This document shows, one piece after another, positions 17,472 to 27,105 of a DNA stretch of 64,000 nt. The translations under genes and the position numbers were made by a program. The notes below the pieces were generated by a model. That model searched no databases and was not told the DNA's origin. It saw only the letters and a program-made list of their open reading frames with translations. Source of the stretch: Treponema sp. (GTDB lineage Bacteria > Spirochaetota > Spirochaetia > Treponematales > Treponemataceae); NCBI GenBank assembly GCA_024690865.1, contig JAILON010000007.1:1-64000 (forward strand), given 5' to 3'. Positions within the stretch are counted from its first letter, which is position 1, and each line of letters begins with the position of its first letter.

Positions 17472-18029
17472 CTATTTTCCGACGTAGTTGAAGAGCGTAC
17501 GGTTGGAAAAGTCGTATCCGTTGGGATCGGCGGTGATGTTGCTGCAGCTTACGATGAGGTAGTCCTTCTTTTCGGCGATGTAGTTCATCTTCCAGTCCTT
17601 GTAGGACGTCTTGCCGTTTGCTGAAACGAGGTGGAGGATGAGCTGCTTCTTTTCATCCCCTTCTTCATAGGTTCCCGTCCAGACGTTCTCGCCGTTTTTC
17701 TTCGTCTGGGTAATCTTGAAGTCCCAGTCGTTTTCAAAGGTTATCATGGTGGCGTAGCTGCCGTTGGCAAAGTACCACTCGCCTACGTAGGCTTCTTGGG
17801 TGATTTCCTTCGCCTTCTCCTTGGCGCTGTGGGTCCCGTCCTTGACGGCCCCCTTGATGCCGCTGAAGATGCCCTTTGCACCCTGCTTTATCTTCTGGCC
17901 GTTGCTCTCTTCGGTGGCCTCGTTCGCCACGGACTCGCTTGCCCCTGAGTCGGATGCAAAGGCGGGCAGGACGACGGACAGGGCCGTCAGAGAGAACACG
18001 AGCGCACAGACAAATCGAATCCTTTTCAT
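17472..18029 (-). CDS. Exported hypothetical protein
   Basis: 185 residues. Signal peptide MKRIRFVCALVFSLTALSV...AFA, then a low-complexity linker (residues 25-75, rich in Glu/Ser/Lys) and a compact C-terminal domain beginning YVGEWYFANGSYATMITFE, which has a lipocalin-like or beta-sandwich feel. AGGAG seven bases upstream fixes the start at 18029. Function unknown. Confidence 0.75.
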   Translation of the reverse strand: MKRIRFVCALVFSLTALSVVLPAFASDSGASESVANEATEESNGQKIKQGAKGIFSGIKGAVKDGTHSAKEKAKEITQEAYVGEWYFANGSYATMITFENDWDFKITQTKKNGENVWTGTYEEGDEKKQLILHLVSANGKTSYKDWKMNYIAEKKDYLIVSCSNITADPNGYDFSNRTLFNYVGK

Positions 18030-18149
18030 TTCATTTCTCCTTACTACAATCAAATTGTTCGGTGCAAGCTAGAGGCCCCGCTCTGCCGGGAAAAAGCACG
18101 GCAACGCACGACACAAGCGCCTCCACCGTTGGGCCGTGGCCTTGCGGCG

Positions 18150-18195
18150 GGCAGCTGTGCAGGCATCGTGCTTCCGTGGACTTTTGAAGCTGCCG
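18150..18195. repeat. Dispersed palindromic repeat copy
   Basis: GGCAGCTGTGCAGGCATC ... TTCCGTGGACTTTTGAAGCTGCC, a slightly shortened copy of the 50-bp element. Confidence 0.65.
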
Positions 18196-18255
18196 GGGAG
18201 GCTTACCCTGCAAAGAAAACTTCCCGGCAAGCCCCTCGGTTACAGTGTGGGTGAA

Positions 18256-20115
18256 CTAGAGTTTGAATTTGCGGATGACGTCGTCAAGCTGCTTGGCGGC
18301 CTCGTTGTTCTCTGCCGAGCTCTTCGTGACGTTGGCAACGGCCTCGGTTATCTGGGTTGCGCCGCTGGAAATCTCTTCCATTGAATTCATGATGGCCTCG
18401 CCGGTGGCGCTTATCTTTTCCATCTCCGAGGTGATTTTCTTGCCTCCGCCCAGCATTTCGGCAGTCCCCTGCTTGACGCTGATCGTCGAATTGTCGATGT
18501 TCTTCATCGCGTCCAGAATCTGGGTGGATCCCTCGTTCTGCTCCTTCATCGCATTCATGACGACCTCTTCCTGCTGCTGGACGGTCTGGGTCAGCTCGTA
18601 GATTTTGCTGAACTGGGCCTGCAGCTGGCCGGTGGTCTGGGAGACCCCCTTTATGACTTCGGTCAGGCTGGAAAGGCTCTCGCTTATCTTGCGGCCTTGC
18701 GTGTTGGACTGCTCGGCGAGCTTGCGGATCTCGTCGGCGACGACGGCGAATCCCTTTCCGGACTCACCGGCGTGGGCGGCCTCGATGGCAGCGTTCATGG
18801 CAAGGAGGTTGGTCTGGTCGGCGATGTTCTGGATGACGGAGCTTGCCTCCTGTACGCCCACGGACTCCTCGAGAATCTTCTTGGACATGTTGACAGCGTT
18901 CTGGACGCTCCTCTGTCCTTCGTCGGAGGCCTGTGCCAGCTGGTCAACCTGCGCTCCGTTCTTCTCCAGAATGCTCGTGACGCTCTGGATGTTGGCGACC
19001 ATCTCGCGGACGGCGGCGGAACTCTGTTCTACGCTGGCGGTCTGCTCATCTACGCTCTGGTTGAGGGACTTGATGTTCTCCATGATCTCGCTGGCGGCTA
19101 TGGTCGCATCGTTTATACCGGAGGACTGCCCTTCCATCTGGGTCTTGATGGTGCCGATGTTGCCTATAATCTGCTGTATCGTCGCGGAAGTCTCGGTCAT
19201 GTTGCTCTCAAGCTCCACGGCGACCTTGTTCGTGTCGTCGATGTTGCCCTTGATGCCCTTCAATATATTGTGCGTCGTGTTGTAGAAGCGGTTCAGGCGG
19301 CCGGTCAGGACTCCGAACTCGTCGCGGCTGACGATGTCAAGGTTCTTCCCCGTATAGTCGCCCTGCGAGATGTTGCCCGCGAAGTAGGTGATGCGGTCCA
19401 GCCGCTTTTTGATGCCGCTGGTCATGGTGAGCATGCCGAGGAGGACGAGCACGACTCCTCCAATCATGAGGGGGAGCATCAGGCTTGTGACGAAGCGATT
19501 GACGGGAACCGTATGGTACTTCACGGCAAAGGCGGGGCCGGCAACCAGGAAGAAGATGCCGCTCATCAGGACGGTCAGAACCGCCACGTAGCGCGCGACG
19601 ATGGACAGGCCCATGTTCCCCTGATGAAGGGGCAGGAATGACAGCCATGCCTCATAGTTCTCCAGCCAGTGGATGTACAGGAACACCGCGCCCAGGAAGC
19701 CGCATCCGACATAGGTCATGAAGAAGGTCGCGAAGTTGAAGTTGGGGTAATTTCCGCCGCGTGCGGCAAAGCCCATCGCGAGCGGGTACAGGAGGACGAA
19801 TCCTATCGTGACCCCGATATTAATGGAAGAATACTTGTTCGCGAGGGTGTTGCAGCTGTCCACCGAGTCCTCGGTGCCGTCGAAGGCCATGAGCTTGGGG
19901 TAAACGAGCTTGTTGGGCAGGTACACGGCGAGGACATTCAGTATGAGGACCGGGATGTTCAGGACGCTGAAGAAGAACTTGAAGTATTCGCCGAAGGTGA
20001 AAATTCCGTAGTGATGGCCCAAGAGCATGGTGGCGAGGAACGGAAAGACCTGCATCGAGCCGTTCAGTATGTTTACGATAGCTGGCGGCTGCTCTATAGA
20101 AATCTTATTCTCCAT
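18256..20115 (-). CDS. Methyl-accepting chemotaxis protein
   Basis: 619 residues. The N-terminal half has about six hydrophobic segments between residues 20 and 240, not the usual two flanking a periplasmic sensor. A HAMP domain (about 240-300) and the cytoplasmic signalling domain follow. The hairpin tip is conserved: [35 protein letters not shown]. It would feed CheA/CheW at the pole. Start at 20115 (MENKISIEQ) with GGAGCA upstream; the longer open frame begins near 20157. Divergent from rpmH. Confidence 0.94.
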   Translation of the reverse strand: MENKISIEQPPAIVNILNGSMQVFPFLATMLLGHHYGIFTFGEYFKFFFSVLNIPVLILNVLAVYLPNKLVYPKLMAFDGTEDSVDSCNTLANKYSSINIGVTIGFVLLYPLAMGFAARGGNYPNFNFATFFMTYVGCGFLGAVFLYIHWLENYEAWLSFLPLHQGNMGLSIVARYVAVLTVLMSGIFFLVAGPAFAVKYHTVPVNRFVTSLMLPLMIGGVVLVLLGMLTMTSGIKKRLDRITYFAGNISQGDYTGKNLDIVSRDEFGVLTGRLNRFYNTTHNILKGIKGNIDDTNKVAVELESNMTETSATIQQIIGNIGTIKTQMEGQSSGINDATIAASEIMENIKSLNQSVDEQTASVEQSSAAVREMVANIQSVTSILEKNGAQVDQLAQASDEGQRSVQNAVNMSKKILEESVGVQEASSVIQNIADQTNLLAMNAAIEAAHAGESGKGFAVVADEIRKLAEQSNTQGRKISESLSSLTEVIKGVSQTTGQLQAQFSKIYELTQTVQQQEEVVMNAMKEQNEGSTQILDAMKNIDNSTISVKQGTAEMLGGGKKITSEMEKISATGEAIMNSMEEISSGATQITEAVANVTKSSAENNEAAKQLDDVIRKFKL

Positions 20116-20253
20116 AAAAAGTCTTGCTCCTATTAATATTTTCTCTGATGATAACACCTTATTCTAGTATAAAATCGGCATTCTGACAAGGATGAAAAAC
20201 GGAAAAGCCGTTGTTTTTCACTTCGTTTAAAGAGTTTATACCCTGTATTCCAC

Positions 20254-20281
20254 TTGACGGAATGACGAAAACTGTGATAAA
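20254..20281 (+). promoter_or_regulatory. rpmH promoter
   Basis: TTGACG at 20254-20259, 16-bp spacer, extended -10 TGTGATAAA ending at 20281. Confidence 0.65.
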
Positions 20282-20324
20282 CTACCGCCTACTATCGGAA
20301 AATCTTTACAATGAGGAGAAATAT

Positions 20325-20510
20325 ATGTTACGTACATACCAGCCCAGCAAGGTCAAGCGCAACAGGAAATTCGGTTTCCGCGCGAGGATGGCGACGAAAG
20401 GCGGCCGCCTGGTCCTGAAGAGGAGGAGGCAGAAGGGGCGCTGGAAGCTCACCATCTCTGACGAGAAGAAGCCTTACCAGAACGGCAAGTGCAAGACCAA
20501 GACTTGGTAG
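20325..20510 (+). CDS. rpmH: 50S ribosomal protein bL34
   Basis: 61 residues. Core [22 protein letters not shown] ... LKRRRQKGR is canonical bL34. The family is usually 44-47 residues; here a charged tail ([21 protein letters not shown]) adds about 14. GAGGAGAA precedes the start. First gene of rpmH-rnpA-yidD-yidC-jag. Confidence 0.96.
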   Translation: MLRTYQPSKVKRNRKFGFRARMATKGGRLVLKRRRQKGRWKLTISDEKKPYQNGKCKTKTW

Positions 20511-20574
20511 GCTTTTTGCGTTAGGCAGGATGCCGGTTTCCATCCTGCCGTAGACGAAATTTCCGGAGGCTTTT

Positions 20575-20958
20575 ATGGAAGATGCGGAGGAGCGGCGGGT
20601 ACGCACAATGGCGAAGACCGGTCCTTTTCGGCGTGATGAACACATCAAAAAGCCGAAGGAAATTTCTAGACTTTTCAAACAGGGGAACAAGGTGGGCATC
20701 TGGGGGGCCAAGCTTTTTTACAAGGAAAATGGCCTGTCCTGCAATAGGATTGCCTTCACCCTTCCGAGGGGCTACGGTCGGGCGGTGGACAGAAACAGGT
20801 CCAAGCGTTGCAGCCGTGAAGCCTACAGATTCTATAAAGCGCACCTGAACACGGGGTATGACCTGTTGCTGCTGGTCTATCCTGGAAATGACTCGTTCCA
20901 CTCGCGGTGCGGACAGCTGAAGACATTATGCAGGAAAGCGGGACTCATGAAGGACTGA
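20575..20958 (+). CDS. rnpA: Ribonuclease P protein component
   Basis: 127 residues. The RNR motif is present in RAVDRNRSKRCSREAYR, with the N-terminal substrate-binding segment KKPKEISRLFKQGNKVG. It binds RNase P RNA for tRNA 5' maturation. Start at 20575 after GGAGG, giving an N-terminal extension of about 18 residues before the conserved FRRDEHIKK. Overlaps yidD. Confidence 0.93.
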   Translation: MEDAEERRVRTMAKTGPFRRDEHIKKPKEISRLFKQGNKVGIWGAKLFYKENGLSCNRIAFTLPRGYGRAVDRNRSKRCSREAYRFYKAHLNTGYDLLLLVYPGNDSFHSRCGQLKTLCRKAGLMKD

Positions 20959-21341
20959 AGTCTGGCGGAAGGTTTGGAAAACAGCCAGGCTTTGCTTTTG
21001 GGGGATCTACTTCCGGGCGGTCCGGTGGATGGCCCCGCGGGCGGAGCATTGCCACCGCCATGCTGGTTGCCCCCATACGGCTGTATCAATTGACCCTTTC
21101 CCCCATGATGGGGGATGTCTGCCGCTTTACTCCCTCGTGTTCTCACTATGCTGTCGAAGCTTTGCAACGGCACGGTCCAATCAAGGGCCTGTACTTGACC
21201 GTACGGCGGATCCTGCGTTGCAATCCCTGGCACGAAGGGGGCTGGGATCCTGTCCCTGGGGTGCAAGAGGCCCGGAGTCAGATGGTTCCGCCGCCGCAGG
21301 GAAGCGGGGCTCTGGAGCGGGAGCCCGGCAGACACGAATGA
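20928..21341 (+). CDS. yidD: Membrane protein insertion efficiency factor YidD
   Basis: 137 residues from this start. Core LVAPIRLYQLTLSPMMGDVCRFTPSCSHYAVEALQRHG ... RILRCNPWHEGGWDPVP is diagnostic; YidD aids YidC-dependent insertion at the inner membrane. The start is uncertain: ATG at 20928 overlaps rnpA by 31 bp and adds about 44 residues to the usual N-terminus, while ATG at 21060 would give the standard short form. The C-terminal tail (about 30 residues) is also longer than usual. Confidence 0.9.
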   Translation: MQESGTHEGLKSGGRFGKQPGFAFGGSTSGRSGGWPRGRSIATAMLVAPIRLYQLTLSPMMGDVCRFTPSCSHYAVEALQRHGPIKGLYLTVRRILRCNPWHEGGWDPVPGVQEARSQMVPPPQGSGALEREPGRHE

Positions 21342-21365
21342 AAACAAATTAAGGATGCTTATATT

Positions 21366-23195
21366 ATGGATAAAAACACGATACTGGCTATCGTTTTGAG
21401 TGCGATAGTGCTGTTCGGTTACTTTTTCTTCGACGCTTTTTATATGGCTCCGAAGCGGGAGGCTGCGTTCGAAGCCCAGCAGGCCGCGGAACTGGAGGCC
21501 CAGGCCGCGAAGGCCGAAGAGGCGGAGGAACTGTCCTCGATGGTTTCCGAGGTCCCTCTGTTTTCCGGGACTGACGCAGACGGGACGGCTGCCGGCGAGG
21601 TTCCCATCGGGGAGTTCACCATTACGACGAACAGGGCCAAGGTCGTCCTGACCAACAGGGGCGGCGACATTGTGAGCTACAAGCTGGTGGAGCACCTGGA
21701 TAAGGACACCGGCGAGGGCGTGGAGATGGTGGACAACGTGACCAGCTCCAATCGGGCCTTTTCGCTTTCGTTCGGCGACTCCAGCATGGCGGCCTTGGAT
21801 GGCGGCTTCAATGTCAAGAGGATCGACGACTACACGATAGGCTTCTACCGCGACTTCACGGTGAAGGGGGACGACGGGAATGACCACAGGTTCAGGCTGG
21901 GGAAGCTCTACAGCTTTACGGCGGACGACTATGCCTTCCGCCTGTCCGTCACGGTGAACAGCCTGGACGGCAAGCCCGCCCTGTTGAACCTTGGTGGCGC
22001 TGCCTATACGCTCAGGACTTCCCCGCAGATTGGCCCCCACTACGACAAGAAGAGCAACCGCTATGAAGTCAGGCAGTTCGTCTCCTGGGACGGGCGCAAG
22101 AAAGCCAAGAAGGCGTTCTCCGACCGCAGTTACGACAAGCCGTGGGAATGGGCGGGTGCCGCGGGCAAATACTTCACGGTCATCGTGAAGCCGACCGACA
22201 GTTCCGTGATGTCTTCTACCATAAAATGTTCCGCGCAGCAGGTTGCAGGCTATGAGAATTCCCAGGTTTTCCTGACCCGAACTGCGATAAGCGGCAACAG
22301 TACGGACGACTACTACATCTATGTCGGTCCGCGCAGCGAGAACGAGCTTATCAAGTACAACAGCGCGGACTCCAACGGCTGGAAGCTGGTGAACGCCAGG
22401 TTCAACCAGGCCCTCCAGACTTCTGGCTTCCTTTCCATAATCGAGATTGCGCTCAAGTGGTGCCTGAGGGCCATATACGGCCTTGTCCGCAACTGGGGCG
22501 TCGCCATCATCATCCTGACCATTTTCCTCAAGATAGTCCTCTTCCCCCTCAACAAGGCCACCGCGCTTGGTTCCATAAAGATGCAGGGCCTGCAGCCAAA
22601 GATGAAGGAGATACAGGAGAAGTACAAGGACGACCCCCAGCAGCAGCAGGCCGCGATGGGCAAGCTGTACAAGGAGGCCGGCTACAATCCTGCCTCCGGC
22701 TGTTTGCCGATGGTCCTGCAGATGATGGTTCTGTTCGCGCTCTACAACGTGTTCAACAACCACTTCGAGTTCCGCGGTGCCAGCTTCATCCACGGCTGGA
22801 TCGACGACCTTTCGGTGGGCGACAGCCTCTTTACCTGGGAGAAGCAGATTCCGTTCATCTCGTCGTTCACGATGAACACCCTGCGCCTGCTGCCCTTCAT
22901 CTACACGGGCAGCCAGCTGCTGAGCGGTGTCATAACCCAGTACGGCAATCCTGCCGGAGCCAACCAGAGTTCCATGAAGTTCATGATGTACGGAATGCCT
23001 CTGATGTTCTTCTTCCTGTTCTACAATGTGCCTTCCGGGCTTCTGCTCTATTGGACGGTCAGCAACATCCTGCAGATTGGCCAGCAGGTCATAATCAACA
23101 AGATTACGGCGAAGAAGAAGCGTGAGCTGGAGGCTTCCAAGCCCCGTGTCATTGACAAGGCGATGGGAGGCCGCAAGAAGAAGGGCCGCAAATAG
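21366..23195 (+). CDS. yidC: Membrane protein insertase YidC
   Basis: 609 residues, the Gram-negative form: TM1 (residues 5-23), a large periplasmic beta domain (about 60-350), then the conserved C-terminal membrane core starting near RAIYGLVRNWGVAIIILT with the GCLPMVLQMMVLFALYNVF segment and a basic tail (KKKRELEASKPR ... GGRKKKGRK). Inserts and folds inner-membrane proteins with or without SecYEG. AAGGA precedes the start. Confidence 0.97.
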   Translation: MDKNTILAIVLSAIVLFGYFFFDAFYMAPKREAAFEAQQAAELEAQAAKAEEAEELSSMVSEVPLFSGTDADGTAAGEVPIGEFTITTNRAKVVLTNRGGDIVSYKLVEHLDKDTGEGVEMVDNVTSSNRAFSLSFGDSSMAALDGGFNVKRIDDYTIGFYRDFTVKGDDGNDHRFRLGKLYSFTADDYAFRLSVTVNSLDGKPALLNLGGAAYTLRTSPQIGPHYDKKSNRYEVRQFVSWDGRKKAKKAFSDRSYDKPWEWAGAAGKYFTVIVKPTDSSVMSSTIKCSAQQVAGYENSQVFLTRTAISGNSTDDYYIYVGPRSENELIKYNSADSNGWKLVNARFNQALQTSGFLSIIEIALKWCLRAIYGLVRNWGVAIIILTIFLKIVLFPLNKATALGSIKMQGLQPKMKEIQEKYKDDPQQQQAAMGKLYKEAGYNPASGCLPMVLQMMVLFALYNVFNNHFEFRGASFIHGWIDDLSVGDSLFTWEKQIPFISSFTMNTLRLLPFIYTGSQLLSGVITQYGNPAGANQSSMKFMMYGMPLMFFFLFYNVPSGLLLYWTVSNILQIGQQVIINKITAKKKRELEASKPRVIDKAMGGRKKKGRK

Positions 23196-23290
23196 GGCGT
23201 CCTGTGGAGTGCCGTGGTCCATGCGGGAATACCGCTGGCGGCGCTGAATAAGAAATTATTTCGGGGGCCAGAATGATACGGGTCCCCGTG

Positions 23291-23330
23291 GGCCGGTACA
23301 AGGCAGACTTTTGTGCCGGCCGGGAGTTTT
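23291..23330 (+). terminator. Hairpin between yidC and jag
   Basis: GGCCGGTACAA (23291-23301) pairs with TTGTGCCGGCC (23311-23321) with one G-U pair, followed by GGGAGTTTTT. Looks like an intrinsic terminator or attenuator only a few bases before the jag start at 23337. Confidence 0.7.
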
Positions 23331-23336
23331 TGATAT

Positions 23337-24053
23337 ATGGTGTACGAGTACGAAGGTAAGAACGAGAAGGAGGCCATAGAGAAGGCCGCCGAGGAGCTGG
23401 GACTGGAGAGGGACCAGTTTGATGTCGAGATTCTGGAATCGCAGAAGGGCACGCTCTTTAAGAAGGGCTATGTGCGCATCCGCGTCCAGCCGGTTGACAG
23501 CGAGGAGCATGTGGCGGGCGAGTTTGAGGGCAAGGTGCCCAATACGACCGAGCGGGCCAGAAATCCCAGCCTGGTTGCCAATCCCATGCCCCAGAACGAA
23601 TTTGAGGAGAAGCTGCTTGAGTTCGTCAAGACGATGATAGAGCGGATGGGCTACACGGTTTCCGTCGAGGTGATGTTCCGCGAGGACAAGAAGATTGGAA
23701 TCAAGCTTACCAGCGAGTCGTCTTCCATCCTGATTGGCCGCAAGGGCAAGAACCTGGATGCCATGCAGCTTCTGGCCAATGTCTACGCCGGCCACTTGGG
23801 CCGCGAGGACATGAGGATTATCCTTGATACCGAAAACTACCGCATCCGCAGGGAGGAGAGCCTGGTCCGCCTGGCATACACCACTGCCGACAAGGTGCGC
23901 CAGAGGCACAGCACCGTGCTGCTTGAGCCGATGAATCCCTACGAGCGCAGGCTCATCCATACGACCTTGAACGACATCCCCGATGTTGAAACCAAGAGCG
24001 AGGGTGATGGTTTATATAAGCAGGTCCGTGTCATCTATACGGGAGTCCGTTGA
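23337..24053 (+). CDS. jag: Jag/KhpB RNA-binding protein
   Basis: 238 residues: Jag_N (1-50, EYEGKNEKEAIEKAAEELGLERDQFDVE), a KH domain with GRKGKN loop (about 130-150) and a C-terminal R3H domain (NPYERRLIHTTLND). KhpB binds RNA with KhpA and influences elongation and division in other bacteria. It follows yidC as in many genomes. Ribosome site is weak (GGGAG about 12 bases upstream). Confidence 0.95.
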   Translation: MVYEYEGKNEKEAIEKAAEELGLERDQFDVEILESQKGTLFKKGYVRIRVQPVDSEEHVAGEFEGKVPNTTERARNPSLVANPMPQNEFEEKLLEFVKTMIERMGYTVSVEVMFREDKKIGIKLTSESSSILIGRKGKNLDAMQLLANVYAGHLGREDMRIILDTENYRIRREESLVRLAYTTADKVRQRHSTVLLEPMNPYERRLIHTTLNDIPDVETKSEGDGLYKQVRVIYTGVR

Positions 24054-24156
24054 TAAAAGCGTCAGGGGCGTTTCTACCGAGGTGCTTGTGTCGAAAACGG
24101 GTGGCGGCGGGAGACCTGCCATGCCGCGGGCTCTCTGATGTGGACGGATGAGGAGT

Positions 24157-24208
24157 GGCAGCTTCAAGAAATCCTTGCGACTTTGCCGCATGGGGCTTTT
24201 GAAGCTGG
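24157..24208. repeat. Dispersed palindromic repeat copy
   Basis: GGCAGCTTCAAGAAATCC ... TTGCCGCATGGGG ... CTTTTGAAGCTGG; near-complementary ends of about 10 bp. Confidence 0.8.
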
Positions 24209-24230
24209 ACAAAATTAATCTGGAGAAAAA

Positions 24231-25052
24231 ATGAAGAAAAAAGTGCTGTTCATACGCCTTGCAGGAATGCTCCTGCTGTTGTTGCAGCCTATGGTCCAGT
24301 CCCATGCCTTCAATGCGAGGGACCTCTTTTCGGCGGCGGATTATGAGAAGCTGCTGAAGGATGGGAAGATAGAGCGCATCGCTTTCATGGAAGATGGGAT
24401 GGAGATGGGGCTGACTCCGAACACCCCGTTGGCGAAGAAGGTCCTTTCGGCATGGCCAAAGGACTTGGATACCCCCAACTTTTTTGTGGAGGAGCTGTAC
24501 CTGGCAAAGAAGGATGACTTCGCCCGGCCCGGCCTTGCGACCATAGACTTTGCGGGCAAGATCCTCCGCTCTTTTTCAACCCTGCAGGGCATACAGTATT
24601 ACAGCCACAGGCGGGGAAAGATGGCCACCCTCTACGAGGAGGCCTATACCGTTGATCCTGAAAAGGATCCTGTGACGGGACGGGTCGCCAAGGTTGGGGA
24701 AACCAAGGGGCATGACGACACGGCGGGAAGTGCGGACGGCAAGGTGCTGTATGCCCTGCTGGACGACAGTTCCCTGGGCCGTACGGTGTACCGGGTGGAA
24801 TATGTGGAGCGTCCCGACGAAATATGGGCCAACTTTGTGAATGAAAGCGCGCTCAAGCTGGGCCCCATAAAGGCCTTTGCCCCCGGCAAGCTGCGCATGA
24901 ACTTCGTCGTCATCGACTGCGGCGAATACGTGGCCGCCTACTTGACTACGCAGGCCGCCGTACCGCCGCTGGCCATATTGGAAAAGAAGATAAAGGAATC
25001 CTTTTCTACGCGGTTGGACGCCGTGTACAAATGGTTCGTTGAACGCTTTTAA
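24231..25052 (+). CDS. Exported hypothetical protein (DUF6675-like)
   Basis: 273 residues. Signal peptide MKKKVLFIRLAGMLLLLLQP...HAF, then a soluble domain with motifs such as LQGIQYYSHRRGKM and FVVIDCGEYVAAYLTTQA. The pattern recalls a treponemal exported family (possibly DUF6675), a memory-based suggestion only. GGAG lies before the start. Function unknown; likely periplasmic. Confidence 0.7.
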   Translation: MKKKVLFIRLAGMLLLLLQPMVQSHAFNARDLFSAADYEKLLKDGKIERIAFMEDGMEMGLTPNTPLAKKVLSAWPKDLDTPNFFVEELYLAKKDDFARPGLATIDFAGKILRSFSTLQGIQYYSHRRGKMATLYEEAYTVDPEKDPVTGRVAKVGETKGHDDTAGSADGKVLYALLDDSSLGRTVYRVEYVERPDEIWANFVNESALKLGPIKAFAPGKLRMNFVVIDCGEYVAAYLTTQAAVPPLAILEKKIKESFSTRLDAVYKWFVERF

Positions 25053-25186
25053 CTTTTGTGGATGGGACTGCGGAGGACTTCGGCTCTTTGTGGTCTTATA
25101 GGCAATAGAGGCGGCCGCAAACGGCGGGGGTGCCCGGACCTTGGCGGTTGCCCTGTGCTTTTATGTACTTTTATATGGAGGAAGAA

Positions 25187-26227
25187 ATGAAAAAAAGGAT
25201 GTTTTTGACGCTGCTGCTTTCGGCAACGATTTTAATGACAGGGAGCTGTAAGGCTATGGATCCGGAAAAGGTTTTGAAGGGTAAGGATGGGCTTTTCGCA
25301 AACATCTCGACCGCAAAGGGAGATATTTTTGTCGAGCTCTATTATAAAGAGGCCCCGCTGACGGTGACCAACTTTGTGGGCCTTGCGGAAGGGACGCTGG
25401 ACGCAAGCAAGGGGAAGAACTTCTACGAGGGGCTCAAGTTCCATAGGGTCATCGCCAACTTTATGATCCAGGGAGGCGATCCCAGGGGCAACGGAACCGG
25501 TGGTCCCGGCTACTCTTTCCCAGACGAAATCTCCAGCAAGTATAGGTTCGACGGGCCGGGAGTCCTGGCCATGGCCAACAGGGGCAAGGGGACCAACTCC
25601 AACGGCAGCCAGTTCTTCATCACCCACGTTCCGACGGCATGGCTCAACGGCAACCACACGATCTTCGGCCACGTGGTGGACAAGGACAGCCAGAAGGTCG
25701 TTGACAGCATAAAGCAGGGCGACCTGATAAAGGACGTGACCATCTACCGGCGCGGAAGCGATGCCAAGGCCTTCACTGCGACACAGGAGGATTGGAACGC
25801 AAGGCTCAAGGAGTGCGTTGCGAGGGTGCAGGCCGAAAAGGAAAAGGCTTTCGCTTCCCAGATTGCGACGATAGAAAAGAACTTCCCCGGATTCAAGAAG
25901 GATTCGAGCGGCATCTACTACAAGATTACAAGGGAAGGCGTCGGCAACAAGTGCGGGAGCGGAAAGTCGGTTTCCACCGAGTACAAGGGCTATTTGATTG
26001 ACGGAAAAGTGTTCGACCAGTCCGCGGGCCGCGGTCCCTTGGACTTTACGACGGGCGCAGGACAGATGATTCCCGGATTTGACTTGATGGTCCAGGACAT
26101 GCGGGTGGGCGAGAAGCGCACCATCGTCCTTCCGCCCGACCAGGCCTATGGTGAGCGTGGCGCGGGGGATGCCATCCCGGGCAACAGCTACATCGCTTTT
26201 GATGTGGAACTTGTGAGCGCGAAATAA
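25187..26227 (+). CDS. Lipoprotein cyclophilin-FKBP dual peptidyl-prolyl isomerase
   Basis: 346 residues. Lipobox LMTGSC gives a lipid-anchored N-terminus. Cyclophilin domain about residues 30-200 (FHRVIANFMIQGGDP, KGTNSNGSQFFITH, GNHTIFGHV), a helical linker, then an FKBP domain about 245-346 (GKVFDQSAGRGPLDFTTG ... GFDLMVQDMRVGEKR ... LPPDQAYGERG). Both active sites look intact. Dual-family immunophilins of this order are known from a few bacteria including Treponema. Likely an extracytoplasmic foldase. Start at 25187 after GGAGGAAG. Confidence 0.95.
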   Translation: MKKRMFLTLLLSATILMTGSCKAMDPEKVLKGKDGLFANISTAKGDIFVELYYKEAPLTVTNFVGLAEGTLDASKGKNFYEGLKFHRVIANFMIQGGDPRGNGTGGPGYSFPDEISSKYRFDGPGVLAMANRGKGTNSNGSQFFITHVPTAWLNGNHTIFGHVVDKDSQKVVDSIKQGDLIKDVTIYRRGSDAKAFTATQEDWNARLKECVARVQAEKEKAFASQIATIEKNFPGFKKDSSGIYYKITREGVGNKCGSGKSVSTEYKGYLIDGKVFDQSAGRGPLDFTTGAGQMIPGFDLMVQDMRVGEKRTIVLPPDQAYGERGAGDAIPGNSYIAFDVELVSAK

Positions 26228-26313
26228 ACGGATTAAAGTGGGCTGCTGTGACGGCTGGGGCAAACGGGACGGTTTTGCTCCAACCGGCTGTGCGGCAGCC
26301 TGGGAGGGAGATG

Positions 26314-27030
26314 ATGAAAAAAGTAGTAGGACTTGGGCTGCTGTTGGCGGCCTTGCTGTTGGCTTCATGCAGCCATTCTTCAAGCAGTAGTAGCGATGGC
26401 GGTGGAAACACGTATTCTGGCGGTGGAACGACCGGAACGGACCAAGGCACGGGGACGGGCGGATCCAGCTCAAGCAGCGGAACGACTTCTGCCGTCACCC
26501 CGACGGAGATGGAGGCTGCCGTCCTCACGGAGATGAACTTTGCACGGACCAACCCACAGGGCTATGTGAATGCCAGGCTTGTGCCGCAGCGTACGAATCC
26601 CACCGTCAACCTGAGCGGGACTTCGACCTACCAGTCCGCCCTGGAGGAGTGCATTTCCCAGATGAACGCCATGACGCCTATAGGCAGCTTGAGCTTAGGA
26701 GCGGGCCTGTACAAGGCTGCCCGGGAGTGGGTCGTTACGCAGGGGGCTGGCACGACCACCGGTCATGACCCCAATCTGGGTTCCAGGATAAGCAAGTATT
26801 GCAACTGGACGTCGCGGGGCGAGAACCTTGCCTACGGGTACAGTACGGCGGAAGCCATTGTGATTGCCCTTTTGGTGGACGATGGCGTGGGGGACAGGGG
26901 TCACCGCAAGAACATTCTGGAGACGGACAATCACGGTCCCTATACCCATGCGGGTGTGTCCATAGGCAGCCATGCCAGGTACAACATCATGTGCTGCATC
27001 GACTATGCCGGAGGCTACAGCGACAAGTAG
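26314..27030 (+). CDS. CAP/SCP domain lipoprotein
   Basis: 238 residues. Signal with lipobox LLASC, a Ser/Gly/Thr-rich linker to about residue 60, then a CAP (SCP/PR1) domain: MEAAVLTEMNFARTNPQGY, a conserved His in TTGHDPN, RGENLAYG and GDRGHRKNIL. CAP proteins are secreted; bacterial roles are poorly known (lipid or peptide binding). The double ATG leaves the start open; 26314 has better spacing from GGAGG than 26311. Confidence 0.92.
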   Translation: MKKVVGLGLLLAALLLASCSHSSSSSSDGGGNTYSGGGTTGTDQGTGTGGSSSSSGTTSAVTPTEMEAAVLTEMNFARTNPQGYVNARLVPQRTNPTVNLSGTSTYQSALEECISQMNAMTPIGSLSLGAGLYKAAREWVVTQGAGTTTGHDPNLGSRISKYCNWTSRGENLAYGYSTAEAIVIALLVDDGVGDRGHRKNILETDNHGPYTHAGVSIGSHARYNIMCCIDYAGGYSDK

Positions 27031-27054
27031 CAGCTAGTCCTGCGGTTTTTGGCC

Positions 27055-27105
27055 GCAGTTTGGCAAGAGCCGCGTTTTGGCAAGAGCCGCAGTTTGGCAA
27101 GAGCC
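27055..27105. repeat. 17-bp tandem repeat, three copies
   Basis: Three units at 27055, 27072 and 27089 of GCAGTTTGGCAAGAGCC (second copy GCGTTTT). The last unit merges with the terminator stem. Confidence 0.9.

Noticed and set aside
20158-20324. Replication origin next to rpmH
   Set aside because: No dnaA gene, no DnaA boxes (TTATCCACA) and no AT-rich unwinding region seen.
20877-23222. 781-codon open frame on the minus strand opposite yidC
   Set aside because: Shadow of yidC in a G+C-rich gene; no ribosome site and no recognisable domain, while yidC is certain.
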